Below, piece after piece: positions 1 to 5,162 of a stretch of DNA of 5,162 nt. The notes below the pieces were generated by a model that was given only the letters and a program-made list of their open reading frames with translations, did no database searches and was not told the origin of the DNA. Source of the stretch: Christiangramia sp. (GTDB lineage: Bacteria; Bacteroidota; Bacteroidia; Flavobacteriales; Flavobacteriaceae); the NCBI GenBank assembly GCA_024644145.1, contig JAHELO010000154.1, positions 1-5,162 of the forward strand, read 5' to 3'. Every line of letters starts with the position of its first letter. The stretch's first letter is position 1. The position numbers and the translations under genes were made by a program.

Positions 1-159
1 ACTGAAAAATTGTCTCACCTGAATAAAGATGAACCAGTGTATTTATACTGTCACAGTGGAGGCCGAAGTCATAAAGCCGCGAAAAAGCTGGAAAAGCTGG
101 GCTTTTCTAAGATCTATGATCTGCAAGGTGGAATTTCGGCATGGAACAGAGTTCATTAA
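1..159 (+). CDS. Rhodanese-like domain protein, C-terminal part (5' end outside window)
   Basis: The reading frame is open from base 1 and ends at TAA (157-159), giving 52 visible residues. They show the end of a rhodanese fold. A short strand (VYLYC) leads into the active-site loop CHSGGR at visible residues 17-22, with the catalytic cysteine at 17 and the arginine at 22. This is followed by SHKAAKKLEKLGF, then the closing YDLQGGISAW signature, which is typical of single-domain rhodaneses. Such proteins carry sulfur as a cysteine persulfide, for example in thiosulfate:cyanide sulfur transfer or as sulfur relay partners. The six-residue CxxxxR loop points to a sulfurtransferase rather than a Cdc25-like phosphatase, whose loop is usually one residue longer. 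The N-terminus is missing, so a signal peptide or a fusion to another domain cannot be excluded. I see no functional link to the genes downstream. Confidence 0.9.
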   Translation, partial: TEKLSHLNKDEPVYLYCHSGGRSHKAAKKLEKLGFSKIYDLQGGISAWNRVH

Positions 160-209
160 GGTCATAAACGTTTGCAAGCCCATTCCGGATTATCCTTTAT
201 CCCTGAATT

Positions 210-241
210 TTGAGGTCATCAAATCTCTTCGGGTATTTTTA
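210..241 (+). promoter_or_regulatory. Candidate promoter for the acyl-CoA dehydrogenase-like / deacetylase-methyltransferase operon
   Basis: TTG at 210-212 (inside TTTTG) is followed after 21 bases by TATTTTTA at 234-241. This fits the Bacteroidetes -33/-7 pattern (TTG, 17-23 bases, TAnnTTTG) with one mismatch, the final G. Transcription would start near 247-250 and leave a leader of about 50 bases before the ATG at 300. A similar box, TATCTTTA at 276-283, has no TTG at the right distance. The rest of the 160-299 gap shows no convincing terminator for the rhodanese gene, so read-through from upstream is also possible. The call rests on a weak consensus match in AT-rich DNA. Confidence 0.3.
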
Positions 242-299
242 GTATGAATTTAACAGGAGAAAAAAGCCGTCCTCCTATCTTTAGTACTAAAATCAATCA

Positions 300-1355
300 A
301 TGCCGAACTTTTCAGAAATCCAAGCCTGCTGCAGGGAACTGCCAGATGATTCCCGATATTTTCCTACAGATGTTTTCCGATTATTAGATAAGCAGCAATT
401 ATTGCAACTAAGCCTGCCAAAGAAGTTCAGGACCCAGGATAATTTTCCTGTTTTTAAAGCACTATTCGAAACTGGCAAAGCCAGTCTTTCTGTAGGCCGA
501 ATCTACGAAGGTCATATTAACGGGCTCAAACTGATTGAAGATTTCGGAAGCGCGGTTCAAAAGGATTTTTATTTCGGGGAAGCGAAAAAAGGAAAATTAT
601 TCAGCGTCTGGAATACTGAGATGAGTTCAGAAGCTGTTAAAGCCGAAAAAAAGAATAATTCAATTCATTTACAGGGGGCTAAAACCTTTTGTTCCGGTGG
701 TCTCGAGATAGATTATGCCTTGATCACTGCTGCAATGAGGGGTGGAAAACAACTTCTTATAATTCCCCTTAAGGAATATTCGCAGCTTAATGAAGACTGG
801 TCTTTATGGCAACCAATGGGGATGAAGAATTCGGTTAGCTGCCGCATTGATTTTACAGGCCTGAAAGTTTCTCTAGGTAAGCTTCTGGGAAATCCAGGAT
901 CTTACGAACAGGAACCATGGTTTTCTGGTGGTGCTATGCGCTTCGCCGCAGTACAGCTTGGTGGTGCAGAGGCGGTAATTCTGGCGGTAATTGAACATTT
1001 AAAAAAACTAAACAGGACCCAGGACCCTTACCAGCAACAACGGATGGGTATCATGGCGGTAAAAATTCAATCGGGTAAGTTATGGCTCGAACATGCTCAA
1101 AAGGTGTATGAAAATTTTGAACATTATAGTGCTTGCGAAATTGTGAATTTCGCGAATATGATGAGAAGTTCCATTTTAGAAATCTCAGAATCTGTTCTTC
1201 ATCTGGCCGAACGCTCTGTAGGTGTACAGGGTTTTATGGAAGATCATCCACTTGAGCAGGTCTACCGGGATCTAAAAGTGTATCTCAAACAGCCTGGTCC
1301 AGATCTGGCTCTGCAAAATGTGGGTTCTTATACTTTTGAGCATTATAGCATATGA
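300..1355 (+). CDS. Acyl-CoA dehydrogenase-like flavoprotein, probably lacking the canonical catalytic Glu
   Basis: The protein has 351 residues, slightly short for the acyl-CoA dehydrogenase family (about 380). Residues 1-95 form a helical N-terminal region. The middle beta domain has recognisable family features: WNTE at 104-107, LQGAKTFCSGG at 124-134, and GMKNSVSCRIDFTGLKV at 174-190, which resembles the family's GM..S.S....F..V stretch. Residues 205-325 are a helical C-terminal domain ending in VGVQGFMEDHPLEQVYRD (307-324), the counterpart of the usual G..G...E.P..R..RD segment. Where classical members carry the YEGT motif with the catalytic glutamate, this protein reads YLKQPGPD (328-335). 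Alpha-proton abstraction by the standard route is therefore doubtful. It may instead be an FAD-dependent oxidase, hydroxylase or other redox enzyme, or may use another base. The ATG at 300 is the first start after an in-frame TAA at 288-290. There is no Shine-Dalgarno at normal spacing, as is common in Bacteroidetes. The stop overlaps the next start (ATGA), so translation is probably coupled. The protein is predicted to be cytoplasmic. Family assignment is firm, but the substrate is unknown. Confidence 0.85.
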   Translation: MPNFSEIQACCRELPDDSRYFPTDVFRLLDKQQLLQLSLPKKFRTQDNFPVFKALFETGKASLSVGRIYEGHINGLKLIEDFGSAVQKDFYFGEAKKGKLFSVWNTEMSSEAVKAEKKNNSIHLQGAKTFCSGGLEIDYALITAAMRGGKQLLIIPLKEYSQLNEDWSLWQPMGMKNSVSCRIDFTGLKVSLGKLLGNPGSYEQEPWFSGGAMRFAAVQLGGAEAVILAVIEHLKKLNRTQDPYQQQRMGIMAVKIQSGKLWLEHAQKVYENFEHYSACEIVNFANMMRSSILEISESVLHLAERSVGVQGFMEDHPLEQVYRDLKVYLKQPGPDLALQNVGSYTFEHYSI

Positions 1356-2671
1356 GACTTACAAAGAATGATTTATGTGATGCCCCGCTCTTAAATACCC
1401 CCGGTCTTTCTCGTGATCTGGGAACCGTAATGATAGTAGCTCCGCATCCTGATGATGAAAGTTTAGGCTGTGGTGCATTAATAGCTCATTTAAGAGATCA
1501 GCAGGCTACCGTTTGGGTGTTATTCATGACCAATGGAGAAGCTTCGCATCCTAATTCCAAGGCTTTCCCTCCCGAAAAACTGGGTTCCCTGAGACGTAAA
1601 GAGGCAATAAAGGCCTGTGAGATCCTGGGAGTATCCCGGGAATATTTAATTTTTCTCAATGCCGGCGATGGAAAACTGGCAGATTATTCAGATGAAAATA
1701 ATCCAGTTTCTACGCAACTTTCAGAAATTTTCCGGCAGAAAAATATTGACACCCTGTTTGTGCCCTGGCGAAGGGATCATCACATAGATCATCTAGCTAC
1801 TACTAGATTGGTAAAGGATTCTATAAAAGATCAGGAATTGGTCGTTGCCGAGTACCCTGTTTGGTTATTAAATAAAGGGAAGGAAGAAGACTGGCCGCGA
1901 AAGAAGGAGGTGCTGCCCTTCAGGCTGGCTGTTGGAGAGGTAAAACATAAAAAAGAGTTGGCTATAAATGCACATGAAAGCCAGACTACTGAAATGATCA
2001 GCGACGATCCTAATGGTTTTATATTAACCAGGGAGTTGCTGGAACCATTCCTTGGTGATTTTGAGTATTTTCTTTTCCCTTCAGAACCAAAACCAGCCAT
2101 TCCGGAATCATATTTTGATGAACTATATTCAGAAGACGAGGATCCCTGGGATTTTGAAACCAGCCCCTACGAGAAGAAAAAATATAAAACCACTCTGGCT
2201 GCAATTCCAGAAAAGGAATATACTAAGGCTCTTGAAATTGGTTGCTCTAACGGGGTATTTACTTCCATGTTCGCTCCTGAATGTAAAAGCTTACTTGCTT
2301 TAGACCTAAACGATGCAGCATTGGAATGTGCGAAAAACAGGTGTAAGCAACTTGCGCAATGCGAATTTTTAAAATGGGATGTGAGCCAGGGTTTGCCTGG
2401 AACGGGGTATGATATCATTATCCTCTCTGAAGTAGGATATTATTTTGAGAAATCGAAATTGCAATCTCTTTATAAAAATATTCAAAGATCATTGCTACCC
2501 GGAGGAATCCTGGTAATGGTCCACTGGACCGCATACGTTCGTCAATATCCCTTAACCGGCCGGCAGGTTCATGAGATCTTCACAGAAAAGCATGACGGTT
2601 CTTTTAATTTAATCCGTTTTCAGCGGGAAGAGCTGTACGAACTAATGGTTTGGGAAAAGTTGGAAAAATGA
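1352..2671 (+). CDS. Bifunctional PIG-L/LmbE-family deacetylase and NodS-like SAM-dependent methyltransferase
   Basis: This 439-residue protein has two domains. Residues about 24-245 are a PIG-L/LmbE zinc hydrolase. The APHPDDE motif (30-36) supplies predicted metal ligands H32 and D35 and catalytic base D34, and HHIDH (143-147) supplies the third ligand, H147. By analogy with MshB and PIG-L, this domain would remove an acetyl group from an N-acetylated amino sugar. Residues about 254-439 are a class I methyltransferase. DPWDFETSPYEKKKY (264-278) and the following KTTLAAIP closely resemble the opening of rhizobial NodS N-methyltransferases. The SAM-binding glycine-rich loop ALEIGCSNG (293-301) and the acidic D318 of LALDLN follow. 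The HWTAYVRQYPLTGRQVHEIF stretch is close to the C-terminus. The natural inference is deacetylation of a sugar amine followed by N-methylation of the freed amine by the same polypeptide. The start overlaps the upstream stop as ATGA. The last 52 bases overlap the tail of the opposite-strand glycosyltransferase. No signal peptide or membrane segment is visible. Domain calls are firm; the substrate is inferred only. Confidence 0.92.
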   Translation: MRLTKNDLCDAPLLNTPGLSRDLGTVMIVAPHPDDESLGCGALIAHLRDQQATVWVLFMTNGEASHPNSKAFPPEKLGSLRRKEAIKACEILGVSREYLIFLNAGDGKLADYSDENNPVSTQLSEIFRQKNIDTLFVPWRRDHHIDHLATTRLVKDSIKDQELVVAEYPVWLLNKGKEEDWPRKKEVLPFRLAVGEVKHKKELAINAHESQTTEMISDDPNGFILTRELLEPFLGDFEYFLFPSEPKPAIPESYFDELYSEDEDPWDFETSPYEKKKYKTTLAAIPEKEYTKALEIGCSNGVFTSMFAPECKSLLALDLNDAALECAKNRCKQLAQCEFLKWDVSQGLPGTGYDIIILSEVGYYFEKSKLQSLYKNIQRSLLPGGILVMVHWTAYVRQYPLTGRQVHEIFTEKHDGSFNLIRFQREELYELMVWEKLEK

Positions 2672-3831
2672 TTCGACACTTGTTCGATTGCCTTATCTAA
2701 TGAGATATTGGGATGAGCAATATTCCATGGTGTATGATATTTTAATACATGTTCCAGGTATATTATAAGTGAGCTGCTTCTTGAATGATTTCTCAATAAA
2801 GATCGCATGGCAGAGGGTTGAAAATGCAGGCGTTTACAAAAAGAGTTTAATAACCCATTTGAAGGTTTCTCAAAATAACTTCTAATTTCTGAATAGGCCT
2901 TAAAACGTTCGGTTAACTTCTCCAGGCCTTCTACCGATTCCTGAAGGGAGTTGGACCAGTTTTTTATTTGAGTCCCGAATCCGCCCGGAACTCTGGAAGA
3001 GCTACGGCAGGAAGTGGTAACAATGGGAGCCGAACAATGTTTAACCTTATAACCATTGCTAATTACCTTTTGATAAAGAGCAATATCTTCTAAGCAGGCA
3101 ATAGGTGGCATCCCGCCCAGCTTTATATATACCGAATTCCTAATAGCCATATTGGGACCTGAATTGTGAGAATGCCGCGGCCAGGGATCGTGATCCTGAG
3201 GGAAAAGGTCACTCTCCAGCCGGGTAACCAGGTCCAGATATTTCCGGGTTTGAAATAATTGATGTTTTGCCTCTTTATTAAGATCCTTTAGATCTGGTTC
3301 AATTATCCCGCAAACCAGATCTATAGGGGAAGGCATGATATTTAAATAAGCGTCGAGCCAGTATTTGTCGGCAATAGTATCCGCATCTGTCATTACAATA
3401 AATCCGTCACCTTTTAGACGTTTCGAGGCAAGATCCATAATAAGTCTTCGCGCTGCCCCCACGCAATTTATGACCGGGTCCTGTGTTTCAAAAATGTATA
3501 AAGGACAATCAGGATGTAATTCCTGGAAAAGTAAACAGCGCTCCAGTGTGTTGTCACTGCAATGATTGCATAACACCAGGATTTCATATTTTTCCGGATC
3601 AATAGGGCCATTCTTCGAAACTTGAGAGGCGAGAGAGTGTAAGGTAGACCAAATAGTATCTGCCTCGTTTTTTGCGGGAATAGTAATCGCAAGTTTTAAA
3701 CGCCTGTTCTCAACAGGAAGCTGTTTTCCATAAGGTTTTAATTCCCCGGAAAATTCACCGATTGGAGGGTTTTTGATCACGAAAGTTTTTAAAAAGAAAT
3801 TTACTGAATTTGATAGCCTGTATAAATACAC
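2620..3831 (-). CDS. Family 2 glycosyltransferase (GT-A fold)
   Basis: The protein has up to 403 residues. The GT-A nucleotide-sugar domain begins with KLAITIPAKNEADTI (46-60). LVLCNHCSDNT (85-95) forms the early uridine-side strand. The metal-binding DxD is D149-A-D151 in VMTDADT. HSHNSGPNMAIRNSVY (220-235) forms the acceptor side, the catalytic-base ED pair is E248-D249 in CLEDIALYQKV, and TSCRSSSRVPGGFG (273-286) follows. All key positions of an inverting GT2 enzyme are present. The donor, acceptor and linkage cannot be predicted. I see no clear transmembrane helix, so it is probably soluble or membrane-associated in the cytoplasm. The start is uncertain. The longest frame opens with GTG at 3831, directly after an in-frame TAA at 3834-3832. 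A second GTG lies at 3780 (residue 18), and there is no ATG before residue 132, which is inside the GT domain. No consensus promoter is visible upstream on this strand. The gene converges on, and overlaps by 52 bases, the deacetylase/methyltransferase gene. I infer that it serves the same pathway despite its opposite orientation. Confidence 0.9.
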   Translation of the reverse strand: MYLYRLSNSVNFFLKTFVIKNPPIGEFSGELKPYGKQLPVENRRLKLAITIPAKNEADTIWSTLHSLASQVSKNGPIDPEKYEILVLCNHCSDNTLERCLLFQELHPDCPLYIFETQDPVINCVGAARRLIMDLASKRLKGDGFIVMTDADTIADKYWLDAYLNIMPSPIDLVCGIIEPDLKDLNKEAKHQLFQTRKYLDLVTRLESDLFPQDHDPWPRHSHNSGPNMAIRNSVYIKLGGMPPIACLEDIALYQKVISNGYKVKHCSAPIVTTSCRSSSRVPGGFGTQIKNWSNSLQESVEGLEKLTERFKAYSEIRSYFEKPSNGLLNSFCKRLHFQPSAMRSLLRNHSRSSSLIIYLEHVLKYHTPWNIAHPNISLDKAIEQVSNHFSNFSQTISSYSSSR

Positions 3832-3840
3832 TTACGATGA

Positions 3841-3869
3841 AATTAACATTTACGAGCCGGAATTAACAT
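3841..3869. repeat. 9-base direct repeat at 20-base spacing upstream of the glycosyltransferase
   Basis: AATTAACAT occurs at 3841-3849 and again at 3861-3869. The copies are exactly 20 bases apart, about two helical turns, with the GC-richer TTTACGAGCCGG between them. The pair lies 10-38 bases upstream of the glycosyltransferase start and about 80 bases upstream of the prs -33 element. It could be a binding site for a regulator touching one face of the helix. Short AT-rich repeats also arise by chance, so the regulatory reading is a guess. Confidence 0.3.
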
Positions 3870-3948
3870 GATAAAATAAGGAAAAAGGATTTTGAATGGA
3901 TTCTGCTTATTAATTGAATTTTCTTTCTATAAGCCTGCTTTTATTGTG

Positions 3949-3976
3949 TTGCAGCCCGAATTAATTTCTAAATTTG
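3949..3976 (+). promoter_or_regulatory. Bacteroidetes-type promoter of prs
   Basis: TTG at 3949-3951, a 17-base spacer, then TAAATTTG at 3969-3976, an exact match to the Bacteroidetes -7 consensus TAnnTTTG. Transcription would begin around 3981-3984 and give a leader of roughly 35 bases. From 3995 to 4018 that leader is almost pure A and C (one G), so it should be unstructured. It has no Shine-Dalgarno sequence, which fits initiation in this phylum. Confidence 0.75.
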
Positions 3977-4018
3977 CATGCAACTATATTTTGACACACA
4001 ACACAAACAACACACGAC

Positions 4019-4954
4019 ATGCCTGCAACAGAAGCAAAAATTTTCAATTGTACCCAAAGCCGTGAACTGGCCGAGAAGATCGCTAAATACTACGGTACTA
4101 AACTGGGAAATGTAATCACCTCTACTTATAGTGATGGTGAATTTCAGCCATCATTTGAAGAATCGGTTCGTGGTTCCAGGGTCTTTATCATAGGATCTAC
4201 TCACCCTGGCAGTGATCACCTTATGGAAATGCTTTTGATGCTAGATGCCGCGAAAAGGGCTTCAGCAAGGCATATTACAGCCGTGATGCCATATTTTGGA
4301 TGGGCCAGGCAGGACCGTAAAGATAAGCCCAGGGTGCCAATTGCTGCGAAAATGATCGCCAGTATTCTTGAAACTGCAGGAGCTACCCGAATAATTACCA
4401 TGGATCTACACGCAGACCAGATCCAGGGATTTTTTGAAAAACCTGTAGACCATTTATATGCCAGTACCGTATTCCTGCCATATCTAAAGAAATTGGGTCT
4501 TGAAAATCTAACCGTCGCGTCTCCAGACATGGGTGGTTCAAAAAGAGCCTATGCTTATTCGAAAGCCTTAGAAAGCGACGTGGTGATCTGCTATAAGCAG
4601 AGAGCCAAGGCGAATGTGATCTCACATATGGAATTGATAGGTGATGTTACCGGAAAAAATGTTGTGCTGGTAGATGATATGGTAGATACCGCAGGTACTC
4701 TTACTAAAGCTGCAGATGTTATGATGGAACGCGGTGCTATTAGTGTGCGGGCTATTTGTACGCATCCGGTTTTATCTGGGGAGGCTTATGATCGTATCGA
4801 AAAATCAAAACTTCAGGAACTCATAGTAACAGATTCTATCCCGCTGAGACAGGAATGTAAAAAGATAAAAGTGGTTAGTTGTGCAGAACTTTTCGCAGAT
4901 GTCATGAAAAGTGTCCAGGATAATCAATCGATTAGTTCCAAGTTTATTATGTAA
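4019..4954 (+). CDS. prs: Ribose-phosphate pyrophosphokinase (PRPP synthetase)
   Basis: The 311-residue length is typical of class I PRPP synthetases. The enzyme transfers pyrophosphate from ATP to ribose 5-phosphate to make PRPP for purine, pyrimidine, histidine, tryptophan and NAD synthesis in the cytoplasm. Family landmarks are all present. SDGEF is at 38-42, and the ATP-binding stretch PYFGWARQDRK is at 91-101. MDLHADQIQGFF (128-139) carries the metal-binding histidine H131. SPDMGGSKRA is at 168-177. The catalytic-loop residues are K193-Q194-R195, where many bacteria have KRR or KxR. The PRPP/ribose-phosphate loop VVLVDDMVDTAGT is at 215-227. The ATG at 4019 gives the expected N-terminus and lies about 42 bases after a consensus -7 box. 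The gene is transcribed alone, divergently from the glycosyltransferase. It is followed by a REP-like hairpin and an intrinsic terminator at 5079-5110. It appears intact, and nothing links it to the sugar-modifying genes. Confidence 0.98.
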   Translation: MPATEAKIFNCTQSRELAEKIAKYYGTKLGNVITSTYSDGEFQPSFEESVRGSRVFIIGSTHPGSDHLMEMLLMLDAAKRASARHITAVMPYFGWARQDRKDKPRVPIAAKMIASILETAGATRIITMDLHADQIQGFFEKPVDHLYASTVFLPYLKKLGLENLTVASPDMGGSKRAYAYSKALESDVVICYKQRAKANVISHMELIGDVTGKNVVLVDDMVDTAGTLTKAADVMMERGAISVRAICTHPVLSGEAYDRIEKSKLQELIVTDSIPLRQECKKIKVVSCAELFADVMKSVQDNQSISSKFIM

Positions 4955-4956
4955 AA

Positions 4957-4999
4957 TTAGCAGTCTCTGAGAGCGTTTCCCTGCGTTCGAGATGACTAA
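4957..4999. repeat. REP-like imperfect palindrome after prs
   Basis: Just 3' of the prs stop, TTAG (4957-4960) pairs with CTAA (4996-4999) and GTCTC (4963-4967) with GAGAT (4989-4993, one G-T wobble). GAGCG (4971-4975) pairs with CGTTC (4984-4988, one wobble) around an eight-base loop. Two mismatches and a TGA bulge interrupt the stem. The CTGCGTTCGAGATGAC segment (4981-4996) resembles a hairpin repeat family that I recall between genes in many flavobacterial genomes. This copy looks degenerate. There is no T-tract after it, so it is unlikely to be the terminator itself. It could protect the mRNA 3' end or be an inert repeat. Confidence 0.45.
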
Positions 5000-5060
5000 T
5001 AATTTAGCTTTTGCTGAATGTGTAATCCTTGTATTATTGGCAAAGCTTCATACACCTCAA

Positions 5061-5162
5061 TTAAATAGATTTAACATGGCCTTTCTCACCTGGAGAAAGG
5101 CTTGTTTTTTCAGGGTCATTTAAATTAACCGCATAAAATTCAAGTTTTTTCCCGGTTACCTT
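5061..5162 (-). CDS. Possible C-terminal end of a minus-strand gene, unidentified
   Basis: Reading from the right edge on the minus strand, one frame stays open for 33 codons to a TAA at 5063-5061. The other two minus frames close almost at once. The peptide is hydrophilic (begins KVTGKKLEFYAVNLND, ends PGEKGHVKSI), has ordinary codon use, and matches no family I can name. The inverted repeat called below as a terminator lies inside this frame. Either the open frame is partly a by-product of that hairpin, or two convergent transcription units overlap here. A 33-codon open frame can occur by chance. Confidence 0.25.
   Translation of the reverse strand, partial: KVTGKKLEFYAVNLNDPEKTSLSPGEKGHVKSI
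5079..5110 (+). terminator. Intrinsic (rho-independent) terminator downstream of prs
   Basis: GCCTTTCTC (5079-5087) and GAGAAAGGC (5093-5101) form a perfect 9-base-pair stem around the loop ACCTG. TTGTTTTTT (5102-5110) follows directly. The T-tract is on the plus strand only, so it should stop transcription coming from prs, whose stop codon lies 124 bases upstream. On the minus strand the hairpin is not followed by a T-run. Confidence 0.85.

Noticed and set aside
29..247. Plus-strand 72-codon open frame overlapping the rhodanese end
   Set aside because: It lies out of frame over the well-supported rhodanese C-terminus, and its peptide has no recognisable features.
255..276. AGGAG (255-259) as a ribosome binding site, pairing with CTCCT (272-276) in a possible switch
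   Set aside because: AGGAG lies about 40 bases before the ATG at 300, too far to act as a Shine-Dalgarno. The 5-base stem is weak, and Bacteroidetes seldom rely on this signal.
2167..2418. Minus-strand open frame antisense to the methyltransferase domain
   Set aside because: It lies opposite the conserved NodS-like and SAM-binding motifs, which explain the sequence. There is no promoter or family match.
4216..4530. 104-codon minus-strand open frame inside prs
   Set aside because: It is antisense to the highly conserved core of PRPP synthetase, and the peptide matches no family. It is a shadow of the real gene.
5157..5162. TACCTT at the right edge as the start of a -7 promoter box (TAnnTTTG)
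   Set aside because: The last two bases fall outside the window, and no TTG lies 17-23 bases upstream.
1..5162. tRNA or rRNA genes, CRISPR arrays, insertion sequences, attachment sites, riboswitches
   Set aside because: I saw no tRNA-like cloverleaf, spaced repeat array, transposase or terminal inverted repeats. The gaps between genes are all under 210 bases and hold only the elements listed.

Overview
The window looks like a chromosomal segment of a member of the Bacteroidetes, most likely Flavobacteriia. The DNA is AT-leaning. Gene starts lack Shine-Dalgarno sequences at normal spacing. The prs gene is preceded by an exact Bacteroidetes-type promoter (TTG, 17 bases, TAAATTTG). The REP-like hairpin after prs also resembles repeats I recall from flavobacterial genomes. 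The genus cannot be fixed from this sequence alone.

Layout, left to right. (1) Bases 1-159 hold the C-terminal end of a rhodanese-like sulfurtransferase, with its catalytic loop intact. (2) Bases 160-299 are a gap with a tentative promoter. (3) Bases 300-2671 hold two plus-strand genes joined by an ATGA stop/start overlap. The first is a divergent acyl-CoA dehydrogenase-like flavoprotein. The second is a two-domain protein, a PIG-L/LmbE-type zinc deacetylase fused to a NodS-like SAM methyltransferase. (4) Bases 2620-3831 hold a minus-strand family 2 glycosyltransferase. Its 3' end overlaps the 3' end of the deacetylase/methyltransferase gene by 52 bases. (5) Bases 3832-4018 are a divergent intergenic region with the prs promoter and a 9-base direct repeat at 20-base spacing. 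(6) Bases 4019-4954 hold prs, ribose-phosphate pyrophosphokinase, apparently complete. (7) After prs come a REP-like imperfect hairpin and a strong intrinsic terminator. A short minus-strand open frame running off the right edge may be the tail of another gene.

The part worth attention is 300-3831. A glycosyltransferase, an N-deacetylase and a NodS-like methyltransferase are three of the activities that rhizobia use to build lipochitooligosaccharide Nod factors (NodC, NodB, NodS). Here they sit with an acyl-CoA-dehydrogenase-fold protein that appears to lack the usual catalytic glutamate. The deacetylase belongs to the PIG-L fold, not the NodB fold. I infer a small pathway that makes an N-modified amino-sugar conjugate or glycolipid. 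The product cannot be read from sequence, and the Nod comparison is an analogy of enzyme types only. prs and the rhodanese look like unrelated neighbours.
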